A stretch of 64,000 nt of DNA. Origin: Mesonia sp. K7 (GTDB lineage Bacteria; Bacteroidota; Bacteroidia; Flavobacteriales; Flavobacteriaceae). A program made the translations under genes and the position numbers. The stretch is taken from contig NZ_QKQV01000004.1 of the NCBI RefSeq assembly GCF_003233725.1, forward strand, positions 124,001-188,000, in the 5' to 3' direction. Positions 8,233-17,813 of this stretch are shown piece by piece (within the stretch, counting starts at the first letter, position 1; each line of letters starts with the position of its first letter). The notes under the pieces were generated by a model. The model saw only the letters and a program-made list of their open reading frames with translations, made no database searches and was not told the origin of the DNA.

Positions 8233-9393
8233 CTACACTTCATTTTTCCTTTGCGCTTTCCACCAGCGCTCTGGAATATTTTGATTACAAGCATCTAAAT
8301 AATCTTGATGCGTACAAGGCAATAACGTGGTTTTATCTAAATTATTGTTAAAACCATTAAAAATTGAAATTTCTATCCACCAACGACCAGAAATCTCGCT
8401 TTTGTAAAATGTTAAAACCTCATCTTCTATAAGGACCTTGTACTTTATAAAATCTTTTTGAGCTTGAAGAGTATTTTCATTTTTTCGATAAGCTACTCCC
8501 TCTAAAAAGTACCATAAAATTTGGGCAACCAACATAATACTATTTTCTGAGTTTTGCAAATTTTCTAGATGATATAAACCAAAACTAGATAATTGGTCAC
8601 TTATGCCTGCATATCTTGCAATTCTACAGATTTCTCTGTTGGTAAAACCATTTGGGTTTCCGATGGTATTCTTTTCTTGAAAAGATTCTATGGTATTGAT
8701 ATCGATAGCTACAATATCGGCATTTCTAAAAATGGGCTCTGTTTTTTCGATGTTGGAAGTGGCTTCTCCAAGTCTTATTGCATCAAAATACAATTTCTCT
8801 AAGAGATCTATTTCTTCTTGCGAATTATAAAACGTTTGATAACCTACATTAGAATAGTTATATAAGTTATAGGGTTGATTAATGACCATTTTCCCTACGT
8901 ATGAGGATGATGAAATTGGTGCCTCGGTATTCCCTAAGTCAAACTTGGTGTCTACGTTTACATAATTAATCATTTTACCAAAATCGTCGTAAGCTCGGTA
9001 ATTGGCATAAACCAAATCTTGACTTCCTCCTAATATAATAGGTATGATTTTGTTTTTAACCAATTCGGCAACAATAGACTTTAAAGCAAAATAAGTATCT
9101 TCTACAGAATTTCCTGGGTGGATATTTCCTAAATCTGCAACTTGAAAACCCCAGTTTCCTGCATACAATTGATAAAATTTTTGCCTGATTTCCTGAAAAG
9201 GATAGGCATCATAACCTGACTGAAGGTTACTTCTTCTATTCTCTAAAACTCCTAAAACAGCAACTTTTATACTCGATAAATCTGGGAACTTTTCTTGTGT
9301 ATGGATTTGAATTTGATTTCCCAACAGATTTTTATCTTGAAGAAAAGTCTCATCAAACTCAATATTTATCGGGTGAAGAAAATCGGTCCACAT
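8233..9393 (-). CDS. Arginase/formimidoylglutamase-fold protein with altered metal site
   Basis: A protein of 386 residues with the layout of the arginase/agmatinase/formimidoylglutamase superfamily. Orthologues beside topA in flavobacteria are usually labelled formimidoylglutamase. The family's manganese ligands are changed: GGDH is here GGSQ (Gln125), DxHxD is DTKFD (Asp148, Lys150, Asp152) and DxD is DIN (Asp231, Asn233). Three of the six usual ligands are therefore missing, and hydrolysis of arginine or formimidoylglutamate is doubtful. No signal peptide or membrane helix is seen. It starts only 3 bases after the topA stop, so it is very probably cotranscribed with topA. The fold call is good; the activity in the usual name is not supported. 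Confidence 0.75.
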   Translation of the reverse strand: MWTDFLHPINIEFDETFLQDKNLLGNQIQIHTQEKFPDLSSIKVAVLGVLENRRSNLQSGYDAYPFQEIRQKFYQLYAGNWGFQVADLGNIHPGNSVEDTYFALKSIVAELVKNKIIPIILGGSQDLVYANYRAYDDFGKMINYVNVDTKFDLGNTEAPISSSSYVGKMVINQPYNLYNYSNVGYQTFYNSQEEIDLLEKLYFDAIRLGEATSNIEKTEPIFRNADIVAIDINTIESFQEKNTIGNPNGFTNREICRIARYAGISDQLSSFGLYHLENLQNSENSIMLVAQILWYFLEGVAYRKNENTLQAQKDFIKYKVLIEDEVLTFYKSEISGRWWIEISIFNGFNNNLDKTTLLPCTHQDYLDACNQNIPERWWKAQRKNEV

Positions 9394-9396
9394 AGG

Positions 9397-11901
9397 TTAC
9401 TTTTTCTTTTTGGTCGTTGTTTTTTTTGTGGTTTTCTTTTTAGCAGTCTTCTTTTTTGGTGATTTTTTCTCGATGAGTTCTTTCACCTCTTCCAACGTAA
9501 GTTGAGAAGCATCTACAGTTTTCGGTAGTTCAATCTTTATTTTTCCTTTGGTAATCTTACTTCTTCCCCAACGTGCTTTTTCTACTTTTATCCCTTCGTC
9601 TTTCCAATGATGAATCACCTTATCAATCTCCTTTTGCTTCTTATCCTCAATCAGTTCTTCGATATCATCGTTAGATAAGTTATCAAAATCATACTTTTTA
9701 TTCACATTTATAAAAATGCCATTCCATTTGATAAAAGGCCCAAATCTACCTACGCCTTTTTGCACGTCGTGTCCTTCATAATTATAGATAGGAGCATCGG
9801 CTTTTTCTTTGGCTGCGATCAGTTCCATAGCGCGATCTAAGTCTACGTCAAGCGGATTTTCACCTTTTTCTAGCGAAACAAACTTTTTTCCGTAACGCAC
9901 ATAAGGCCCGTAACGTCCATTATTTACCTCAACACTTTCTCCTTTATACTCACCTAAGGCTTTTGGGAGTTTAAACAAGTCTAGAGCTTCTTCAAAAGTA
10001 ATCGTGTTTAGTGATTGATCTTCCATCAGGCTCGCAAAAAGTGGCTTTTCTTCATCGTCGACCGTACCAATTTGCACCATCGGACCAAATTTTCCTAACC
10101 TTACGCTCACTTGCCTTCCTGTATTCGGGTCGGTTCCTAAAATGCGCTCACCAACTTCCCGCTCTGCATTTTCGGCAACATCTTCTACCCGTGGGTGAAA
10201 ATCTTTATAGAAATCGCTCATCATTTGTGTCCACTTTTCATTTCCTTCGGCAATGTCGTCAAAATCTTGCTCTACCTTGGCGGTGAAATTATAATCGAGA
10301 ATACTACTAAAGTGTTGCACCAAAAAGTCGTTGACCACCATTCCTATATCGGTTGGCATCAATTTTCCTTTGTCGGCTCCAACAGTTTCCGTTAAGGTTT
10401 TTTCAGAAATTTTATCTGCTTCCAAAGTAAATTTAAGATATTTCCTTTCTTGACCCTCCAAACTTCCTTTCTCTATATAGTTTCTATTCTGAATGGTAGA
10501 AATGGTTGGTGCATACGTAGAAGGTCGACCAATACCCAATTCTTCCAACTGTTTTACCAGCGAAGCTTCCGTATATCTTGAAGGTTGCCTTGTGTATCTT
10601 TCTGTCGCTGTGATGTATTGGTTTTGCAAATCGTCACCTATTTTCATCGTTGGCAACAAACCTGCTTGCTCTTCGTCTTCTTCGTCTTTTCCTTCTAGGT
10701 AAACTTTTAAAAACCCATCAAACTTGAGCATTTCACCATTTGCCGTAAATTCTGTCGTATGTTTATCTGCTTTTACTTTGACATTGGTTCTTTCTAATTG
10801 CGCATCACTCATTTGCGAAGCAATCGCACGTTTCCAGATCAGCTCATACAACCGCTGTTGATCGTATTCTACATTGATCGATTGATTTTCGAAATTGGTC
10901 GGACGAATAGCTTCGTGTGCTTCCTGTGCTCCTTTACTTTTTCCTTTGTAATTTCTGGCTTTGTGGTATTTTTCGCCGTAAGCGGAAATAATCTCTTGCT
11001 GCGCTCCGCTTTTTGCCTCATCTGAAAGGTTCACACTATCGGTTCTCATATAGGTAATGTGCCCCGCCTCGTACAAACGTTGCGCCATTGTCATCGTTTT
11101 ACTCACCGAAAAATAAAGTTTTCTTGCCGCTTCTTGTTGTAAAGTAGAAGTGGTAAATGGCGGCGCAGGTGACTTTTTCGCAGGCTTTTTGGTTAAATCG
11201 GCTACTTCAAAATTAGCTCCTATATTTTCTTTTAAGAAATTCTCAGCTTCAGCTTTGGTGTCGAAGTTTTTAGGCAATTTTGCTTTAAAGCTTTTACCCT
11301 TTTCCGTTAGAAATTCGGCATCTATACGGTAGAAAACCTGTGGTTTGAAATCTTGTATTTCGCGTTCGCGTTCTACAATCAAACGTACCGACACCGATTG
11401 AACACGACCAGCCGATAATCCTCCTTTTACTTTTCGCCATAAAACTGGTGAAAGCTCATAACCCACCAAACGGTCTAAGACTCGTCTCGCTTGTTGTGCG
11501 TTGACCAGATTATAGTCTATTTCACGAGGGTTTTCAATCGCTTTAAGGATGGCTTTTTTGGTGATTTCATGAAAAACAATACGCTTGGTTTTGTTTTTAT
11601 CTAACTTTAAGACTTCTGCCAAATGCCATGCAATCGCTTCTCCTTCACGGTCTTCATCACTCGCCAACCAAACGGTATCCGCTTTATCGGCAAGGCTTTT
11701 TAATTTTTTAACGACATCTTTCTTGTCTTTACTTACAATATATTTTGGCTTAAAATCTTTCTCAACATCAACTCCCAATTCTTTTGCCGGTAAATCTGCC
11801 ACGTGCCCAAAACTAGATTCCACCTGGTATTCTTTTCCTAAAAATTTCTCGATGGTTTTAGCCTTTGCAGGTGACTCTACGATTACTAAATTTTTTGCCA
11901 T
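9397..11901 (-). CDS. topA: DNA topoisomerase I
   Basis: A type IA topoisomerase of 834 residues that relaxes negative supercoils. The TOPRIM domain is at 1-120 (VIVESPAKAKTIEKFLG; acidic DEDREGE at 82-88). The catalytic tyrosine is Tyr284 in GHITYMRTDS. Downstream, the GIGRPSTYAPTIS segment is clear. The C-terminus lacks the cysteine zinc fingers of E. coli TopA. It has topoisomerase C-terminal repeats instead (GKFGPMVQIG, GRYGPYVRYG, GRFGPFIKW), ending in a lysine-rich tail (KKKTAKKKTTKK) that probably binds DNA. A promoter box lies at 11922-11929. The arginase-fold gene follows after 3 bases. Confidence 0.97.
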   Translation of the reverse strand: MAKNLVIVESPAKAKTIEKFLGKEYQVESSFGHVADLPAKELGVDVEKDFKPKYIVSKDKKDVVKKLKSLADKADTVWLASDEDREGEAIAWHLAEVLKLDKNKTKRIVFHEITKKAILKAIENPREIDYNLVNAQQARRVLDRLVGYELSPVLWRKVKGGLSAGRVQSVSVRLIVEREREIQDFKPQVFYRIDAEFLTEKGKSFKAKLPKNFDTKAEAENFLKENIGANFEVADLTKKPAKKSPAPPFTTSTLQQEAARKLYFSVSKTMTMAQRLYEAGHITYMRTDSVNLSDEAKSGAQQEIISAYGEKYHKARNYKGKSKGAQEAHEAIRPTNFENQSINVEYDQQRLYELIWKRAIASQMSDAQLERTNVKVKADKHTTEFTANGEMLKFDGFLKVYLEGKDEEDEEQAGLLPTMKIGDDLQNQYITATERYTRQPSRYTEASLVKQLEELGIGRPSTYAPTISTIQNRNYIEKGSLEGQERKYLKFTLEADKISEKTLTETVGADKGKLMPTDIGMVVNDFLVQHFSSILDYNFTAKVEQDFDDIAEGNEKWTQMMSDFYKDFHPRVEDVAENAEREVGERILGTDPNTGRQVSVRLGKFGPMVQIGTVDDEEKPLFASLMEDQSLNTITFEEALDLFKLPKALGEYKGESVEVNNGRYGPYVRYGKKFVSLEKGENPLDVDLDRAMELIAAKEKADAPIYNYEGHDVQKGVGRFGPFIKWNGIFINVNKKYDFDNLSNDDIEELIEDKKQKEIDKVIHHWKDEGIKVEKARWGRSKITKGKIKIELPKTVDASQLTLEEVKELIEKKSPKKKTAKKKTTKKTTTKKKK

Positions 11902-11921
11902 AATTGTATTTTGTATGATTG

Positions 11922-11929
11922 CAAAAGTA
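11922..11929 (-). promoter_or_regulatory. -7 box of topA
   Basis: The minus strand reads TACTTTTG followed by CA, an exact TAnnTTTG match 20 bases upstream of the topA ATG. Confidence 0.55.
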
Positions 11930-12057
11930 TATGATTTTTTTTATTTCGTTTTTTGGAAGCCATGAAAAGTTTTATGACCATCTTAAATTAGAGCATTTGT
12001 TTTATAATAATAGACTACAAAACTTTAAATTAGTCTTTTATTTTAAATCATTCATTA

Positions 12058-13209
12058 ATGAGATTATTTTTTCTTTTATTGATACTTATTTCGTGCAAAC
12101 AAAACAACAAACATCTCAGCGAATTAGAAAAAGAACATATAATAGTTTACGCTGATTATAGTAAGTGTAGCGATAACCAGGTTTTTTATTTGTTTGATGA
12201 ATCAAATAATATTTTAGATTCTTTAGATTCATCTCTATCAGATCAAGAAGTAAGAATTCTAAGTCAAAACCCTAAAAGGATGTATATTAGTCCCTCTAAA
12301 GGTTTAGAAAAATTCAAAACTTTTTATTTTGATAAAGGCGAAAATAAATTAGCAATAGATTGCAAAAAAGATATTGACTCTGTTAAAATCATTGGTTCTA
12401 AAATTAATGAAGAATACGAAAGCCTTCATAACCATAATTATGGTATAAATAAAGCTTTGCTATACAACTATGAATTAATACGCATCAATAACCAGCTCAT
12501 TCAAAATTCATATTTTAAAAAAGATAGCATTCAGTTAATAATTGATAAATTAAAATCAGAACAAGAGATAATATTAGAAAAATATCTTCTATCTGAACTA
12601 GATTTCTTTGAAGGTAAAACAAGTTCTTATTTGTTTGTTGATCACTTAAGCCTTCTTATTTCAAGATCGTATGCAAAAAAACATATAGATAGAATAACCT
12701 CTATTTACAAAAACCTAACTCCAGATATTAAAAATACCGATAAAGGAAAATTACTAAAAGAAAGAATAGATGTTTTTTATAAAAGCAATGTTGGAAGCAA
12801 TATATCAAACATTACCCTTAATGATATTTCAAAAAAACCAATAAATTTTAATAACCTAAAAGGAAAATACTTGTTGATAGATTTTTGGGCTTCTTGGTGT
12901 GTTCCTTGTATTCAAGATTTTCCTTTCTTAAAGAATTTAAAAAAAGCCCATAAAGAGAATCTTAATGTGATATCTATTTCAATAGATAAAGATATTACCT
13001 CATGGGAAAAAGCGATTAAAAAACATCAAATTGATGGCTTTATACACATTTCATTGGCACAAAACCAAGCTTTAAGAGTAGCTGAGAGAACTTTTTCAGT
13101 AACGGGTATTCCTGTGAAAATATTAGTAAATCCTGAAGGAGTTATTATTGGGCGATGGAGAGGTTATGATACTGGTCATCATCTTGAAATCAAAAAGCTA
13201 ATTCAATAA
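12058..13209 (+). CDS. TlpA/ResA-like thioredoxin lipoprotein
   Basis: A protein of 383 residues with a short lipoprotein signal (lipobox LISC, Cys13), so it is predicted to be membrane-anchored in the periplasm. Residues about 250-383 are a TlpA-type thioredoxin domain with active site WCVPC (Cys281, Cys284) and the cis-proline loop TGIPVKIL. The N-terminal 230 residues are Lys/Asn/Ile-rich and match nothing I recognise, though many Bacteroidota TlpA proteins carry such a partner domain. Its likely role is thiol-disulfide exchange on exported proteins. It stands alone, divergent from topA and upstream of miaB. Its AT content looks higher than its neighbours', and no clear promoter is visible. 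Confidence 0.85.
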   Translation: MRLFFLLLILISCKQNNKHLSELEKEHIIVYADYSKCSDNQVFYLFDESNNILDSLDSSLSDQEVRILSQNPKRMYISPSKGLEKFKTFYFDKGENKLAIDCKKDIDSVKIIGSKINEEYESLHNHNYGINKALLYNYELIRINNQLIQNSYFKKDSIQLIIDKLKSEQEIILEKYLLSELDFFEGKTSSYLFVDHLSLLISRSYAKKHIDRITSIYKNLTPDIKNTDKGKLLKERIDVFYKSNVGSNISNITLNDISKKPINFNNLKGKYLLIDFWASWCVPCIQDFPFLKNLKKAHKENLNVISISIDKDITSWEKAIKKHQIDGFIHISLAQNQALRVAERTFSVTGIPVKILVNPEGVIIGRWRGYDTGHHLEIKKLIQ

Positions 13210-13304
13210 TTGTAATTAATCATTGCGGTTTCTATAATTAGAAATACAACAGAATTCTACTTCATACAAAGAAAACTTTGCTTTATTATTTAACACGCTG
13301 TCAG

Positions 13305-13336
13305 TTTGTCATATACTTTATTTCTTGGTATATTTG
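13305..13336 (+). promoter_or_regulatory. Promoter of miaB
   Basis: TTTG (13305-13308), 20 bases, then TATATTTG (13329-13336): a textbook Bacteroidota promoter, 30 bases before the miaB ATG. The upstream box is embedded in TGTCAGTTTGTCA, a direct repeat of TGTCA. Confidence 0.7.
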
Positions 13337-13366
13337 CAGTTCTAATTTTTAAGCATATTTGGATTT

Positions 13367-14812
13367 ATGGAGAAGGTGATTGAAGAAAGTAAACAAGGTA
13401 CATCGCTTGTTCTGGAGGGAAATACAATCAACACCAAAAAACTTTTTATCGAAAGTTATGGTTGCCAAATGAATTTTAGCGATAGTGAGATTGTAGCTTC
13501 CATTCTTGCCAAAGAAGGTTTTAACACTACTCAAAACATAGAAGATGCCGATTTGGTTTTGGTCAACACGTGTTCTATCCGTGACAAAGCCGAACAAACC
13601 GTGCGTAAACGTCTCGAAAAATACAACGCTGTTAAAAGAATCAACCCAAAAATGAAAGTGGGTGTTCTCGGCTGTATGGCAGAACGTTTAAAGAGCAAGT
13701 TTTTAGAAGAAGAAAAAATTGTAGATCTCGTCGTAGGCCCAGATGCCTACAAAGATTTACCCAACTTGATCGAAGAAGTAGACGAAGGCCGAGATGCGAT
13801 TAATGTGATTTTATCGAAAGAAGAAACTTACGGCGATATCTCTCCGGTGCGCTTACAATCGAATGGAGTGACTGCTTTTGTTTCTATCACTAGAGGTTGT
13901 GACAATATGTGTACCTTTTGCGTAGTACCTTTCACCAGAGGACGCGAACGAAGTCGTGACCCACAAAGTATTGTTGAAGAAATAAATGATTTAGCCAATA
14001 AAGGTTTTAAAGAAGTTACTTTACTTGGGCAAAATGTTGATAGCTACCTTTGGTATGGTGGTGGCCTGAAAAAAGATTTTGATAAAGCCAGCGAAATGCA
14101 AAAAGCTACTGCTGTAAATTTTGCAGGATTGCTTGATATGGTTGCCAAAGCACAACCAAAAATGCGTTTTAGATTTTCGACTTCCAATCCGCAAGATATG
14201 ACGCTTGATGTGATTGAAGTGATGGCAAAGCATCAGAACATTTGTAAATACATTCACTTGCCAGTACAAAGTGGTAGCGATAGGATTCTTCAGAAAATGA
14301 ATCGTTTGCATACCAGAGCAGAATATTTTGAGTTGATTGACAACATCAGAAAACTAATTCCAGATTGTGCTATTTCGCAAGATATGATTGCTGGTTTTCC
14401 AACAGAAACCGAAGAAGACCATCAAGACACGCTTTCGCTGATGGAATATGTAAAGTATGATTTCGGATTTATGTTTGCTTATTCTGAAAGACCAGGAACA
14501 ATGGCAGGCAGAAAGTTTGAAGATGACGTACCTGAAAAAGTAAAAAAGAGAAGGTTACAAGAGATTATTCAGCTACAGCAAAAACATTCTCTGTATCGTA
14601 CTGAAGAGCATTTAGGAAAAACAGAAGAGGTTTTAATCGAAAAAGAATCCAAAAAATCTGATTCACACTGGAGTGGAAGAAACACTCAAAACACAATGGT
14701 AGTTTTCCCGAAAGAAAATTATAAAGTAGGTGATTTTGTAAATGTAAAAATTACTGACTGCACCAGTGCAACTTTAATTGGCGAAGCTGTGGGATATTCA
14801 GATAACAATTAA
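13367..14812 (+). CDS. miaB: tRNA-2-methylthio-N6-isopentenyladenosine37 methylthiotransferase MiaB
   Basis: A protein of 481 residues that adds the 2-methylthio group to i6A37 of tRNAs reading UNN codons. The N-terminal UPF0004 domain opens with [13 protein letters not shown] and carries the three cysteines for the auxiliary Fe-S cluster. The radical-SAM motif is GCDNMCTFC (Cys178, Cys182, Cys185). A TRAM-like RNA-binding domain closes the protein. The first 20 residues before the domain are unconserved, as in other flavobacterial MiaB proteins. It begins a tight run of genes: the sigma-54 activator starts 6 bases after the miaB stop. Confidence 0.97.
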   Translation: MEKVIEESKQGTSLVLEGNTINTKKLFIESYGCQMNFSDSEIVASILAKEGFNTTQNIEDADLVLVNTCSIRDKAEQTVRKRLEKYNAVKRINPKMKVGVLGCMAERLKSKFLEEEKIVDLVVGPDAYKDLPNLIEEVDEGRDAINVILSKEETYGDISPVRLQSNGVTAFVSITRGCDNMCTFCVVPFTRGRERSRDPQSIVEEINDLANKGFKEVTLLGQNVDSYLWYGGGLKKDFDKASEMQKATAVNFAGLLDMVAKAQPKMRFRFSTSNPQDMTLDVIEVMAKHQNICKYIHLPVQSGSDRILQKMNRLHTRAEYFELIDNIRKLIPDCAISQDMIAGFPTETEEDHQDTLSLMEYVKYDFGFMFAYSERPGTMAGRKFEDDVPEKVKKRRLQEIIQLQQKHSLYRTEEHLGKTEEVLIEKESKKSDSHWSGRNTQNTMVVFPKENYKVGDFVNVKITDCTSATLIGEAVGYSDNN

Positions 14813-14818
14813 TATGGT

Positions 14819-16078
14819 ATGGAAAGCATACAAGCAACCAAACAACGTTTCGGAATTATTGGTAACGACCCAAGACTAAACCGGGCTATCGAAAAAGCGA
14901 TACAAGTAGCTCCCACCGATATTTCGGTGTTGGTCACTGGTGAAAGTGGTGTCGGGAAAGAGAGTATTCCTAAAATCATCCATTCGTTATCACATCGTAA
15001 ACACGGTAAATATATCGCTGTAAACTGCGGAGCTATCCCAGAAGGAACAATAGACAGTGAGCTTTTTGGTCACGAAAAAGGAGCTTTTACAGGAGCTACT
15101 CAGACACGTAGCGGTTATTTTGAAGTTGCCGATGGCGGAACTATATTTTTGGACGAAGTAGGCGAATTGCCTTTGACCACACAAGTACGTTTGTTGCGGG
15201 TTTTAGAAAATGGCGAATTTATAAAAGTAGGTTCGTCACAAGTGCAAAAAACCAATGTGCGTATTGTTGCAGCTACCAATGTCAATATGTTTGACGCTAT
15301 AAAAAAAGAGAAATTTAGAGAAGATTTGTATTACCGTTTAAGCACGGTAGAAATCAACCTTCCACCTTTAAGAGAAAGAAAAGATGACATTCATTTGTTG
15401 TTTCGAAAGTTTGCATCCGATTTTGCTCTAAAATATAAGATGCCAGCGATAAAACTCAACGAAGAAGCTACACAAATGCTATTGAGTTACCGTTGGTCGG
15501 GAAACATTAGACAGCTTCGAAATATAGCCGAACAAATTTCGGTATTAGAACAAAACAGAACGATTACACCGCAAACCCTTCGCTCCTATTTACCTAACCA
15601 GAGTAGTAATTTGCCTGCCGTAATCGAAAGTAAAAAGCAAGACAGCGATTTTAGCAATGAGCGTGAGATTTTGTACAAAGTTCTGTTCGATATGAAAAAT
15701 GACCTCAACGACTTGAAAAAACTTACGTTGGAATTGATGCAAAACGGCAGCGAAAAAGTAAAAAGTGACAACGAAACACTCATCAATAAGATTTACGGTA
15801 ACAGTTCCGATAAAGACTATGAAGAGCAAGAAGAAGAGGAAGACGAATTAGAAATTTTACAAATTTCGCATTCGCAGCAGCAAGAAGAAATAAAAGAGGA
15901 CAAATACGCTTTTGCGGAAGAAATCGAAGAAGAAGAAACCCTTTCTTTGCAAGAAAAAGAAATTGAGCTTATCAAAAAATCTTTGGAACGCCATAACGGC
16001 AAACGAAAAGCGGCAGCAGACGAACTTGGGATTAGCGAACGTACATTATACCGAAAAATAAAACAATACGATTTATAA
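14819..16078 (+). CDS. Sigma-54-dependent transcriptional activator (AAA+ and Fis HTH, no sensor domain)
   Basis: A protein of 419 residues. The AAA+ domain starts almost at once: Walker A GESGVGKE at 41-48, the sigma-54-contacting loop GAFTGA at 88-93, Walker B IFLDEVGE at about 104-111. After an unusually acidic linker (about 325-385, long runs of Glu) comes a Fis-type helix-turn-helix at about 393-419. There is no receiver, GAF or PAS domain, so activity must be set by amount, a partner protein or the linker. It sits between miaB (6 bases) and lptE (one-base overlap). A sigma-54-like element precedes groES 1.7 kb downstream, but a direct link is inference. Confidence 0.93.
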   Translation: MESIQATKQRFGIIGNDPRLNRAIEKAIQVAPTDISVLVTGESGVGKESIPKIIHSLSHRKHGKYIAVNCGAIPEGTIDSELFGHEKGAFTGATQTRSGYFEVADGGTIFLDEVGELPLTTQVRLLRVLENGEFIKVGSSQVQKTNVRIVAATNVNMFDAIKKEKFREDLYYRLSTVEINLPPLRERKDDIHLLFRKFASDFALKYKMPAIKLNEEATQMLLSYRWSGNIRQLRNIAEQISVLEQNRTITPQTLRSYLPNQSSNLPAVIESKKQDSDFSNEREILYKVLFDMKNDLNDLKKLTLELMQNGSEKVKSDNETLINKIYGNSSDKDYEEQEEEEDELEILQISHSQQQEEIKEDKYAFAEEIEEEETLSLQEKEIELIKKSLERHNGKRKAAADELGISERTLYRKIKQYDL

Positions 16079-16581
16079 TGAAAAACCTCTTTAAATTATT
16101 TACAATTGTTTGTTTTTTTTCGCTTTCAAGCTGCGGTATTTATTCACTTTCTAATGCTGAAGTTGGTGACGCGCAAACCTTTCAGGTAGAGTTTTTCAGA
16201 AATACGGCAAGCATTATAGAGCCTGGTATCGACAGGCAGTTTACCAATGACCTCCAGGATTTAATACAAAACCAGACCAATCTAGGTCTAACTACTTCCA
16301 ACGGCGACTTGATTTACGAAGGTGAGATTACACAATATTACATTGCCCCGATGACCGCCACGAGCGATAGTAGAGCGGCACAAAACCGTTTAACAATCGC
16401 TATAAATGTTAGGTTTACCAACACGCTTGACCCTGAAAAGGATTTTGAAAGATCGTTTACCTTTTATTACGATTACGATGCCAATTTACAAATGGTTGGC
16501 TCAACGTTAGACACGGCTCTCGAAGAAATTTATACTCGAATCACCCAAGATATTTTTAACGCTTCACTCACCAACTGGTAA
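16078..16581 (+). CDS. lptE: LPS assembly lipoprotein LptE
   Basis: A lipoprotein of 167 residues; the lipobox is LSSC (Cys19), followed by GIYSLS. In the Bacteroidota LptE family the protein plugs LptD and helps insert lipopolysaccharide in the outer leaflet. The mature part has the expected FxVxFFRNTA, two-helix and beta pattern, with a C-terminal TRITQDIFNASLTNW. Its ATG shares a base with the activator's stop (TAATG), and its stop is immediately followed by the TPR gene's ATG. No lptD is in the window. Confidence 0.88.
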   Translation: MKNLFKLFTIVCFFSLSSCGIYSLSNAEVGDAQTFQVEFFRNTASIIEPGIDRQFTNDLQDLIQNQTNLGLTTSNGDLIYEGEITQYYIAPMTATSDSRAAQNRLTIAINVRFTNTLDPEKDFERSFTFYYDYDANLQMVGSTLDTALEEIYTRITQDIFNASLTNW

Positions 16582-17400
16582 ATGGAAAAAGAAGAATACA
16601 TCGCAAAAACAGCAAATTTAGAAACGGTAAATCACAACGATTTGCACGAACTCGATTTGCTCTTGGCGAAGTATCCTTATTTTCAGTCGGCAAGAGCCAT
16701 GCGACTCAAACTTCTCAAAAACACCAACAGTTTTGAGTATAATTTTGAACTTAAAAGAACAGCTGCTTACACAAGTGATCGTACTGTTTTATTTGATTTT
16801 ATCACTTCCGTGGAATTTGACCAAAACCAGCTTTCGCAGGAAATAAAAGCAAGAGAAACCGAAGAAGCAAGTTTTGCAGCAAAACAAAATTCCGCTGTAA
16901 GCGAAAAGCCAACTCATAACTTCGAAATGGAAGATCACGAAGTGAATCAAGTTTTAGATCCAGAACTTTTTCAAACGAAGAGCAATGAAACTGAAATCGA
17001 AGATGAAGATAAAATTGAACTCGAAAGAAGTGAATTAGAAATAGGAAAACCTTTAGAGTTTGATCAAACCGAGACACATTCCTTTACCGAATGGCTCAAA
17101 CTTACCTCGATGAAACCGATAGTGAGAGAAAAATCGGAAAAAGAGCAAAATTTTGAGCTCATCGATAAGTTCATCAAAGAGAATCCAAAAATTAATCCTT
17201 CTAAAGAAAACAGCCCAACAGTTCCTGTTTTAGAACCAAGTTCAACCAACTTGATGACCGAAACTTTGGCAAGAGTTTACTTGGAACAAAAAAAATATGA
17301 CAAAGCTATACAAGCTTATAAAATATTAATTTTGAAATATCCAGAAAAAAGTAGTTTATTTGCAAACCAAATTCGAGCAATCGAAAATTTAAAAGAATAA
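16582..17400 (+). CDS. Tetratricopeptide-repeat protein
   Basis: A protein of 272 residues without signal peptide. The last 45 residues are one clear TPR unit (ARVYLEQKKYDKAIQAYKIL) and the start of another. The N-terminus (about 1-60) is also helical and repeat-like (LDLLLAKYPYFQSARAMRL). The centre is a Glu/Ser-rich, probably disordered stretch. Its function is unknown; the repeats suggest a scaffold. It starts directly after the lptE stop and is followed 13 bases later by secG. That lptE-TPR-secG order recurs in flavobacteria, which suggests a role in envelope assembly. Confidence 0.8.
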   Translation: MEKEEYIAKTANLETVNHNDLHELDLLLAKYPYFQSARAMRLKLLKNTNSFEYNFELKRTAAYTSDRTVLFDFITSVEFDQNQLSQEIKARETEEASFAAKQNSAVSEKPTHNFEMEDHEVNQVLDPELFQTKSNETEIEDEDKIELERSELEIGKPLEFDQTETHSFTEWLKLTSMKPIVREKSEKEQNFELIDKFIKENPKINPSKENSPTVPVLEPSSTNLMTETLARVYLEQKKYDKAIQAYKILILKYPEKSSLFANQIRAIENLKE

Positions 17401-17413
17401 AATAATCAACAAT

Positions 17414-17752
17414 ATGTTTACAGTATTTTTAATAGCAATCGTTTTAGTAGCCTTTTTATTGGTGGTTGTAATTATGGTGCAAAACCCAAAAGGTGGCGGA
17501 TTGTCATCTTCTTTTGGTGGTGGAGGTACACAGCAATTAGGAGGTGTAAAAAACACCACAGACTTCTTAGACCGTAGTACTTGGGTATTGGCAACCGTGC
17601 TTATCGCTTTAGTCCTATTATCAAACGTGGTCATTTTTGGAAGTGGAGACTCTCAAGAATCCAGAATTATGAAAAGTGATGTAGAAACTTCTACTCCTGC
17701 AACCAATGCTACTGACAACCAACTTGTTCCTGAAAGCAACAACGAGAATTAA
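17414..17752 (+). CDS. secG: Preprotein translocase subunit SecG
   Basis: A protein of 112 residues with two membrane helices (about 2-22 and 54-74). Between them is the SecG hallmark QNPKGGGLSSSFGG followed by FLDRSTW. SecG supports SecYEG-dependent export in the inner membrane. The tail after residue 75 is a short, polar, probably disordered extension. It is last in the miaB run and is followed by a strong terminator. Confidence 0.96.
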   Translation: MFTVFLIAIVLVAFLLVVVIMVQNPKGGGLSSSFGGGGTQQLGGVKNTTDFLDRSTWVLATVLIALVLLSNVVIFGSGDSQESRIMKSDVETSTPATNATDNQLVPESNNEN

Positions 17753-17773
17753 GAAACGGTTTTATCCTTATAC

Positions 17774-17810
17774 AAATGCCATCTTGTCACCACTTGATGG
17801 CATTTTTTTT
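17774..17810 (+). terminator. Rho-independent terminator after secG
   Basis: AAATGCCATC pairs with GATGGCATTT across a 12-base loop and is followed by an uninterrupted T run. It separates the miaB-secG genes from groES-groEL. Confidence 0.88.
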
Positions 17811-17813
17811 ATT

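Noticed and set aside
11585-11965. Open frame antisense to the 5' part of topA
   Set aside because: Shadow of topA; its composition (Ser/Phe-rich) is what the complement of a Lys/Glu-rich gene gives.
13327-13337. Sigma-54 site at the miaB promoter (TTGGTATATTTGC)
   Set aside because: GG and GC are only 7 bases apart, whereas sigma-54 needs 10; the TTTG/TAnnTTTG reading fits far better.
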